Positions 6,100 to 10,443 of a stretch of 10,443 nt of DNA are shown piece by piece. Below the pieces are notes generated by a model, which did no database searches, was not told the DNA's origin, and saw only the letters and a program-made list of their open reading frames with translations. The stretch comes from Maricaulis sp. (GTDB lineage Bacteria; Pseudomonadota; Alphaproteobacteria; Caulobacterales; Maricaulaceae), in assembly GCA_002694345.1 (NCBI GenBank), contig NZLV01000222.1, positions 1 through 10,443 of the forward strand, in the 5' to 3' direction. Position 1 is the stretch's first letter; the number at the start of each line of letters is the position of its first letter. The position numbers were made by a program, and so were the translations under genes.

Positions 6100-7397
6100 G
6101 CGTAGACCCGTCCCAGCCCGGCTATTGCCGCACCTGTCTGGCTCCGCTCCAGGGCGGGGAGAGCGCCTGCCCGGCTTGCGGGTCACACAAGCTCCTGAGA
6201 CATCCCGAGATCAACACGCTGTCGATTGCCCATATCGATTGCGATGCCTTCTTCGCCGCCATCGAGAAGCGGGATGATCCCAGCCTAGAAGACAAGCCGG
6301 TCATCATCGGCGGCGGTCAGCGCGGCGTGGTCTCGACCTGCTGCTATATCGCCCGCCTCTACGGCGTTCATTCGGCCATGCCCATGTTCAAGGCACTCAA
6401 GGCCTGCCCGGATGCCGTGGTGATCAAGCCGGAGCATGGCAAGTACACGAAGGAAGGCTACCGGATCCGGGACATGATGCGCGACATCACCCCGCTGGTT
6501 GAGCCCCTCTCGATCGACGAGGCCTTTCTGGACCTGAGCGGCACAACCCGCCTGCACCACGCTCCGCCGGCCCTGACCCTGCTGCGCCTGCAGCGCGCGA
6601 TCCGCGAGACCGTCGGCATCACGGTGTCGGTCGGCCTGTCCTTCAACAAATTCCTCGCCAAGACAGCCTCTGACCTCGACAAGCCGCACGGGTTTGCCGT
6701 GATCGGTGAGGCTGAAGCCCAGGACTTTCTGGCCAAGCGCCCGGTACGCGCCATCTATGGTGTCGGCCCGGCCTTCGCGGCCAAGCTGGAGCGGGACGGG
6801 ATCCGTACCCTCGCCGACATTCGCCGCCAGGGCGACAAGGCCATGGCCCAGCGCTATGGCGATATGGGCTATCACCTCTCCCGCCTGTCGCGGGGCGAGG
6901 ACACCCGCAAGGTCACGCCCCTGCGCGAACGCAAGAGTGTCTCCAGCGAGACCACCTTCAATGCCGACCACGATGATCGAGACGTGCTGGAACAACAGCT
7001 CTGGCGGTTGTGCGTGAAAGTCTCCGACCAGATGAAGGCAAAGGGGATTTCAGGCTCCGTCGTGACGCTGAAACTGAAAACCTCCGACTTCAAGTCCCGG
7101 ACCCGGCGCCGCACCCTGTCCGAACCCAGCCAGCTGGCCGACACCCTGTTCCGGGTCGGGCGCGAACTGCTGGACAAGGAGGTCGATGGCACCCGCTACC
7201 GTCTGATCGGGATCGGTTTTTCCGATTTGAGAGACGCGGTGGGCGATGCCGGCGACCTGCTCGACCCCAATGCGATCCGCCGCGCAACGGCCGAGCGGGC
7301 GATGGACAAGGCCCGTGAGAAATTCGGCGGCGACGCCGTGATCAAGGGGATCGCCTTCCGGTCAAAACCGAAGCGCAAGCCGGACGATCAAAGGTAG
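6096..7397 (+). CDS. dinB: DNA polymerase IV (DinB) with N-terminal zinc ribbon
   Basis: This is a Y-family translesion polymerase of 433 residues, about 80 longer than E. coli DinB. An N-terminal extension (1-40) carries CRTC (11-14) and CPAC (25-28), a four-cysteine zinc ribbon. The polymerase starts at about residue 43, with metal ligands D48 (HIDCDAFF) and D141/E142 (SIDEAF) and the steric-gate aromatic at F53. The YGVGP helix-hairpin-helix is at 221-225, and a little-finger domain spans about 280-380. Where many homologues have a QLxLF clamp-binding motif before the last helix, this protein reads GDLLDP (386-391), so the usual motif is not evident. The ATG at 6096 overlaps the mak stop (ATGA); an upstream GTG at 6078 is less likely. 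The 3' end overlaps the convergent hydrolase gene by 10 bp. SOS control is inferred from the LexA box before mak. Confidence 0.94.
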   Translation: MSVDPSQPGYCRTCLAPLQGGESACPACGSHKLLRHPEINTLSIAHIDCDAFFAAIEKRDDPSLEDKPVIIGGGQRGVVSTCCYIARLYGVHSAMPMFKALKACPDAVVIKPEHGKYTKEGYRIRDMMRDITPLVEPLSIDEAFLDLSGTTRLHHAPPALTLLRLQRAIRETVGITVSVGLSFNKFLAKTASDLDKPHGFAVIGEAEAQDFLAKRPVRAIYGVGPAFAAKLERDGIRTLADIRRQGDKAMAQRYGDMGYHLSRLSRGEDTRKVTPLRERKSVSSETTFNADHDDRDVLEQQLWRLCVKVSDQMKAKGISGSVVTLKLKTSDFKSRTRRRTLSEPSQLADTLFRVGRELLDKEVDGTRYRLIGIGFSDLRDAVGDAGDLLDPNAIRRATAERAMDKAREKFGGDAVIKGIAFRSKPKRKPDDQR

Positions 7398-8251
7398 GCC
7401 TCGAACCAGTCAAAAGGCATCGGCCAGAAGCGCTCGGCGTCACGACGGAAGGCGCCGGCATGATCGACCTTGCGCGCGCCGACATCCTCAGGGCTCAGAC
7501 GGATGATCTCCGGGTTGGACGCGCTGTAATGGCTCATCATCTCCCGCACGGATCGTTCCGAGGCCAGCTCGTCATCCGTGAAAGTGAAATTGCGGATGGG
7601 GGCCGTGACCTGATCGAACCGGGCGCCCTCGATCCGGTCGAGCTCATCGCCGAAATAGCGCGGCTGGAAAGCCCAGTGGCGCCATTGCTGGAAGACCGGT
7701 TTGGGCAAGGCGGTCCCGCCCCAGATCCCGCCTTCCGGGATATAGCCTTTCAGCGCCAGACAGGCCGGTCCGTAGGCCAGCCAGAAGAACAGCGCCTTGG
7801 GCCGGTAGGCCGGATCGTGCGAGCCCCAATAGCCGGAGCCACAGCAGACAAAGGCATGCGCCCGGGCCTGGTCGGCATTGTCGGCAAAACCGACGAGATG
7901 GCCGCCCACCGAATGGCCCAGCGTGAACAGGGGTAGGCCGGGAGCCAGAGCTGCCGCCCGGTCCAGCGCGGCGGTAAAGTCCAGCCGTCCCCAGTCCAGA
8001 ATATCGGCCCGGAAACCCTTCAGGCTGGCGGGCGCTGATCCACCGATACCGCGATAATCATAGATCAGGCAGGCATAGCCCCGCTCGGCGCCAGCCAGGG
8101 CGATACGGCGGTAAATGCCCTTGGGGAAACCTGTACCCGAAGAGATCAGCACTGCAGCCTTGGGCTTGGCCGGCGCAATGATGCGGCCGGACAGGGAATA
8201 CCCGTCCCGCGCCTCGAATCGGATTTCGGTCTCGTCGATCAGCTCGGTCAT
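7388..8251 (-). CDS. Alpha/beta hydrolase, predicted serine hydrolase
   Basis: This 287-residue cytoplasmic protein has the alpha/beta-hydrolase fold; no signal peptide is seen. The nucleophile elbow is GHSVGG (112-117, Ser114). The acid is probably D226 or D227 (FTFTDDELAS), and the base is His264 (KVDHAGAF). The strand and turn before the elbow, IYDYRGIGGS (63-72), and the oxyanion-side SSGTGFPKG (37-45) also fit. It resembles the uncharacterised COG4757-type hydrolases. An esterase or lipase-like role is plausible, but no substrate can be named. The ATG at 8251 begins a full-length domain, without a strong ribosome binding site. It is divergent from the ridA-family gene, with a 14-bp palindrome between them, and convergent with dinB, their 3' ends overlapping. 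Confidence 0.85.
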   Translation of the reverse strand: MTELIDETEIRFEARDGYSLSGRIIAPAKPKAAVLISSGTGFPKGIYRRIALAGAERGYACLIYDYRGIGGSAPASLKGFRADILDWGRLDFTAALDRAAALAPGLPLFTLGHSVGGHLVGFADNADQARAHAFVCCGSGYWGSHDPAYRPKALFFWLAYGPACLALKGYIPEGGIWGGTALPKPVFQQWRHWAFQPRYFGDELDRIEGARFDQVTAPIRNFTFTDDELASERSVREMMSHYSASNPEIIRLSPEDVGARKVDHAGAFRRDAERFWPMPFDWFEAYL

Positions 8252-8268
8252 GACCGCACTCTGCCCGA

Positions 8269-8282
8269 TGACGCGCGCGTCA
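8269..8282. promoter_or_regulatory. 14-bp perfect palindrome, possible operator
   Basis: TGACGCGCGCGTCA equals its own reverse complement. It lies in the 101-bp spacer between the divergent hydrolase and ridA-family genes, 17 bp from the hydrolase start. On the minus strand it is preceded by TTGACT, so it would overlap or follow a possible -35 for the hydrolase. It could bind a dimeric repressor; the regulator is unknown, and no regulator gene is adjacent. Confidence 0.45.
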
Positions 8283-8297
8283 AGTCAAGAAGGCTGA

Positions 8298-8325
8298 TTG
8301 CATGCGCCCGATACGCCGCTAAGTT
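8298..8325 (+). promoter_or_regulatory. Weak promoter candidate for the ridA-family gene
   Basis: TTGCAT (8298-8303) and TAAGTT (8320-8325, within GCTAAGTT) are 16 bp apart. The -10 match is poor (3 of 6 to TATAAT), although GCTAAGTT partly fits the GCTANAWC form. It would give a leader of roughly 20 nt before the ATG at 8353. Confidence 0.3.
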
Positions 8326-8340
8326 TTGCCCGACAACGCC

Positions 8341-8347
8341 GAGGAGA
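8341..8347 (+). promoter_or_regulatory. Ribosome binding site fixing the RidA-family start
   Basis: GAGGAGA at 8341-8347 ends 5 nt before the ATG at 8353. It is the best Shine-Dalgarno sequence in the window and rules out the upstream in-frame start at 8326. Confidence 0.75.
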
Positions 8348-8352
8348 CTGTC

Positions 8353-8814
8353 ATGTCCGAGATTGAGAAACGCCTTGCAGAACTTGGGATCACCCTGCCG
8401 GAACCGGTGGCGCCGGTCGCCAATTACGTGCCCTTCGTCCAATCGGGCAGCCAAGTCTTCATCTCCGGCCAGGTCTCGATCGGTCCGGACGGGCTCGTGA
8501 AGGGCACGCTGGGCGCCGACATGGATGTGGCTGACGGTCAGGCTGCGGCACGCCTGTGCGGCATCAATCTGATCGCCCAGCTGAAGGCCGCCTGTGGCGG
8601 TGACCTCTCCCGGCTCAAGCGCGTGATCAAGCTGGGCGGTTTCGTCGCCGCCGATCCGGGCTTCACCGATATTCCCATGGTCATCAATGGCTGTTCCGAC
8701 CTGATGGTCGATGTGTTCGGCGATGCCGGACGCCATGCCCGCTCCGCGGTCTCCTGCCCGGTCCTGCCCCTGGGCGCAGCGGTGGAAGTCGACGGGATCT
8801 TCGAAATCGCCTGA
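8353..8814 (+). CDS. RidA/YjgF family protein (YER057c/UK114 superfamily)
   Basis: The 153-residue protein belongs to the RidA superfamily. Founding members hydrolyse reactive 2-aminoacrylate and other enamine/imine intermediates from PLP enzymes; many longer members have no assigned activity. The N-terminal part holds the strand FVQSGSQVFISGQV (28-41). The C-terminal signature HARSAVSCPVLPLGAAVEVD (128-147) has the conserved Arg130, which anchors the substrate carboxylate in RidA, and Glu145 in the closing strand. It is about 25 residues longer than classical RidA (about 128), with an extra N-terminal helix (MSEIEKRLAELGI). This length is typical of a proteobacterial subgroup distinct from RidA itself, so I do not give the ridA symbol. 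Cytoplasmic trimers are expected from the family. Its stop is 3 bp from the convergent mntP stop. Confidence 0.9.
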   Translation: MSEIEKRLAELGITLPEPVAPVANYVPFVQSGSQVFISGQVSIGPDGLVKGTLGADMDVADGQAAARLCGINLIAQLKAACGGDLSRLKRVIKLGGFVAADPGFTDIPMVINGCSDLMVDVFGDAGRHARSAVSCPVLPLGAAVEVDGIFEIA

Positions 8815-8817
8815 GGA

Positions 8818-9387
8818 TCAGCCGGCGGTGACGTGACTGATGAAGACCGACACACCGATCAGGATCAGCGTGGCGCCGCCGGCCATCTCGGCCCATCCGC
8901 CCAGCTTCTCACCGACCTTGGGGCCAATCCGATAGCCCAGCGAGGCAATCAGGAAGGATGAGCCCCCAACCATCAGGGCGGTCCAGACCGGCCCGCCGGA
9001 CACGGCCAGTGCGACCCCGACCGCCGCCGCATCAATACTGGTCCCCAGCGCAGTGAGCACGGTTCCCGTCAGGGTGGCGCGTGCGGGCTCGGCGTCGTCG
9101 TCTCCATCATCCCCCGCAAGGCCATTGCGAATCATCATGCCCCCGATGACGCCCAGCAGAATCAGCGCGATCCAGTGGTCGAGGGCCGTGATCCAGCTTT
9201 CGGCAATCTGCGCAAGCGACCAGCCCAGAAGGCACATCAAGCCCTCCGACAGGCCGAAGACCGCTCCCGTACGCAAGGCTTCCGGTGTGCGGGCACCTGG
9301 ATGACCGGCACCGCGTGCCAGCGCAGCGGCAAAAGCGTCGGTCGACAGGGACAGACTGGTGAGGACGAGGAGAACAGGTGACAGCAT
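8818..9387 (-). CDS. mntP: Manganese efflux pump MntP
   Basis: MntP exports Mn2+ across the inner membrane and protects against manganese excess. The 189-residue length matches E. coli MntP (188), with six hydrophobic segments in two repeats. Each repeat has the family motif: STDAFAA (16-22, Asp17) and TSIDAAAVG (116-124, Asp119), Asp residues corresponding to the ones required in E. coli MntP. The second helix holds FGLSEGL with Glu48. A charged loop GDDGDDDAEPA (92-102) separates the halves and may sit in the cytoplasm. The ATG at 9387 is preceded by an AGGGGAG-type ribosome binding site, close to the start. It is divergent from the DsbA-like gene across a 150-bp region. I see no typical yybP-ykoY riboswitch in that leader, so any manganese control is unresolved. 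Confidence 0.92.
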   Translation of the reverse strand: MLSPVLLVLTSLSLSTDAFAAALARGAGHPGARTPEALRTGAVFGLSEGLMCLLGWSLAQIAESWITALDHWIALILLGVIGGMMIRNGLAGDDGDDDAEPARATLTGTVLTALGTSIDAAAVGVALAVSGGPVWTALMVGGSSFLIASLGYRIGPKVGEKLGGWAEMAGGATLILIGVSVFISHVTAG

Positions 9388-9537
9388 GCCTCCCCTTAGG
9401 CAGGACCGCCTGACCTGGCAAGTCAGCCATCACCACCGGCGTGAACACGCGGAATTTACACGCCGCCCCCTCGCCGATACCGGCGAGGTCCGCTAAGTAC
9501 GAGCCAGAGACCGAATTACTCCTGAGGATATGTCCCC
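9388..9537. other. Divergent region between mntP and the DsbA-like gene
   Basis: This 150-bp spacer contains a dyad CTGAC-N7-GTCAG (about 9408-9424), a TTTACA (9455-9460) with no well-spaced -10, an 8-bp-stem hairpin (9469-9488), a GCTAAGTA (9492-9499) and the GAGGA ribosome binding site (9524-9528) of the oxidoreductase. Promoters for either gene could not be placed with confidence. Confidence 0.4.
9469..9488. repeat. 8-bp-stem hairpin or dyad upstream of the DsbA-like gene
   Basis: CCTCGCCG (9469-9476) and CGGCGAGG (9481-9488) are exact reverse complements with an ATAC loop. No T tract follows in either direction, so it is not an obvious terminator. It could be an operator, or a structure in the leader of mntP or of the oxidoreductase gene. 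Confidence 0.45.
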
Positions 9538-10281
9538 ATGATGCGTTTTGCCGGATTGATCATTGCTGCCCTTGCCCTGCTGGGATGCCAGCAATCCCAG
9601 GCCGAAGCCCAGATGTCCGAGGCAGAACGTGATGAAGTCCGCGAAATCGTGCGGGACTACATCCTGGCCAATCCGGAGATCATCGAAGACGCGCTTATCG
9701 AGCTGCAGCGCCGGGCCCGGGCTCGCGAAATGCAGTCAATGTATGACGCAGTCGCAGCCCAGTCCGACGCGATCTTCAATGACCCGCGCGATCCCCGCAT
9801 CGGCCCTGACGATGCTGATCTCGTGATCGTCGAATTCATGGACTACAAATGCTCCTACTGCCGCGTCGCCAATGACTGGGTGGAAGAGGTTCGCGAAGAG
9901 TATGGCGACCGTGTCCAGTTCATCTTCAAGGAATACCCGATTCTCGGTGATGATTCGGCCCAGGCTGCGATCGCGGCGCTGGCCGCCCTGCGCCAGGGTG
10001 AAGAGGTCTATTCGGCCTTCCATACCGCAATGGTGTCTTCGTCCGGCCCGCTGCCGGATGAGCGCATCTTCCAGCTCGCCCGTGTATCCGGCGTCGATGT
10101 GGAACGCATGCGGCAGGATATGGAAGACCCGGCGATCATCGACCACATCACCCAGAACCGTTCGCTGGGCAGCGTGCTGGGCGTGACCGGTACGCCCTTC
10201 TTCATCGTGGGTGACACGGTCGTGGCGGGCGCCAATGAAATGGCGCTGGATGAAGCCCTGGCGCGCGGGCTTCGCGAATAG
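9538..10281 (+). CDS. DsbA-fold thiol-disulfide oxidoreductase, predicted lipoprotein
   Basis: This 247-residue protein has a short signal peptide ending in a lipobox, ALLGC (13-17), so Cys17 should be lipidated and the enzyme held at a membrane facing the periplasm. A charged helical stretch (about 27-72, with YILANPEIIEDALIELQRR at 41-59) comes before the catalytic domain. This architecture is seen in Com1/ScsC-type DsbA relatives, where the N-terminal part mediates oligomerisation. The thioredoxin-fold core starts near 93 (LVIVEFMDYKC) with the active site CSYC (105-108). The helical insert follows, and the cis-proline loop is TGTPFF (217-222, Pro220). Whether it acts as an oxidase or an isomerase is not decided by sequence; the ScsC-like N-terminus leans to isomerase/shuffling. 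The ATG at 9538 follows GAGGA by 9 nt; the next codon is also ATG. Confidence 0.88.
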   Translation: MMRFAGLIIAALALLGCQQSQAEAQMSEAERDEVREIVRDYILANPEIIEDALIELQRRARAREMQSMYDAVAAQSDAIFNDPRDPRIGPDDADLVIVEFMDYKCSYCRVANDWVEEVREEYGDRVQFIFKEYPILGDDSAQAAIAALAALRQGEEVYSAFHTAMVSSSGPLPDERIFQLARVSGVDVERMRQDMEDPAIIDHITQNRSLGSVLGVTGTPFFIVGDTVVAGANEMALDEALARGLRE

Positions 10282-10297
10282 ACCGCCAGTCCGGTCG

Positions 10298-10443
10298 CTA
10301 AACGCCCATGGACACATTGCCTGCGGCGTCGATCACCCATTGGTCGTTCCAGGCGATTTCCCAGGCATGACCGTCCGGATCGCCAAAATAGCCGGAATAC
10401 CCTCCCCACGGGGCCTGGTGGGCGGCCTTCAACAGGCTGCCCC
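10298..10443 (-). CDS. VOC (glyoxalase/bleomycin-resistance fold) protein, C-terminal fragment
   Basis: Only the last 47 codons lie in the window; the start is beyond the right edge. The translation includes WGGYSGYFGDPDGHAWEIAW and ends NVSMGV. The G-Y-F-x-DPDGHxWEI pattern is the characteristic last strand of the vicinal-oxygen-chelate fold, with the Glu as the usual metal ligand. This covers glyoxalase I, dioxygenases and antibiotic-binding proteins, so the activity cannot be assigned from this piece. The gene converges with the DsbA-like gene, with 16 bp between the stops and no visible hairpin. Confidence 0.85.
   Translation of the reverse strand, partial: GSLLKAAHQAPWGGYSGYFGDPDGHAWEIAWNDQWVIDAAGNVSMGV

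Noticed and set aside
5170..6186. Long minus-strand open frame opposite mak
   Set aside because: It is antisense to a well-supported kinase, and rich in Gly, Arg and Pro with no recognisable motif.
9388..9537. yybP-ykoY manganese riboswitch in the mntP leader
   Set aside because: The GGGGAG before the mntP ATG reads as its ribosome binding site, and I cannot find the other conserved riboswitch segments or the paired helices.
1..10443. tRNA, rRNA, CRISPR, insertion sequence or phage remnants
   Set aside because: No direct-repeat arrays, transposase or integrase motifs, terminal repeats or tRNA-like cloverleafs were seen; gene content and composition look uniformly chromosomal.

Overview
The window is high-GC, gene-dense chromosome from an alphaproteobacterium of the Caulobacterales/Hyphomonadaceae-Maricaulaceae kind. 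The strongest evidence is a divK-pleD pair with very high similarity to the Caulobacter cell-cycle regulators, together with a Zn-independent L33, a DinB that carries a zinc ribbon, and an alphaproteobacterial-type LexA box (GAAC-N7-GAAC). I see no insertion sequence, phage gene, tRNA, rRNA or CRISPR. It reads as ordinary core chromosome, with its more interesting signals in the intergenic regions.

Layout. (1) 1-2949, plus strand: the 3' part of rnr (RNase R), a Nudix hydrolase overlapping it by 4 nt, and a 90-residue two-helix membrane protein 1 nt later, forming a tight operon. A YcaD-like MFS transporter follows, probably from its own start-proximal promoter. (2) 2960-3217: rpmG (L33) behind a recognisable TTGACT/TATGTT promoter, converging on pleD with two hairpins between them. 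(3) 3275-5016, minus strand: divK then pleD, a two-gene operon for cell-fate signalling and c-di-GMP synthesis. (4) 5017-5193: the divergent control region, with a GANTC site on the divK side and a GAAC-N7-GAAC LexA-type SOS box on the other. (5) 5194-7397, plus strand: a Mak-like ROK fructokinase gene overlapping dinB (Pol IV) by 4 nt, so the kinase appears to be the first gene of an SOS operon. (6) 7388-8251, minus: an alpha/beta hydrolase whose stop overlaps the dinB 3' end. (7) 8353-8814, plus: a RidA-family protein, divergent from the hydrolase across a 14-bp perfect palindrome. (8) 8818-9387, minus: mntP (Mn efflux), convergent with ridA with a 3-bp gap. (9) 9538-10281, plus: a DsbA-fold thiol oxidoreductase made as a lipoprotein. 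(10) 10298-10443, minus: the C-terminal end of a VOC/glyoxalase-fold protein, cut by the window edge.

How it fits together. DivK and PleD are two response regulators of the asymmetric-division phosphorelay. rnr and rpmG belong to RNA and ribosome function. The mak-dinB transcription unit links a sugar kinase to damage-inducible translesion synthesis. mntP and the DsbA-like lipoprotein share a 150-bp divergent region with an 8-bp-stem hairpin and both fit envelope/metal/redox homeostasis, though nothing shows joint control. I did not find a wholly new multi-gene system. The best leads are the LexA box driving a kinase-polymerase pair, the zinc-ribbon DinB without an evident clamp motif, and the intergenic palindromes.
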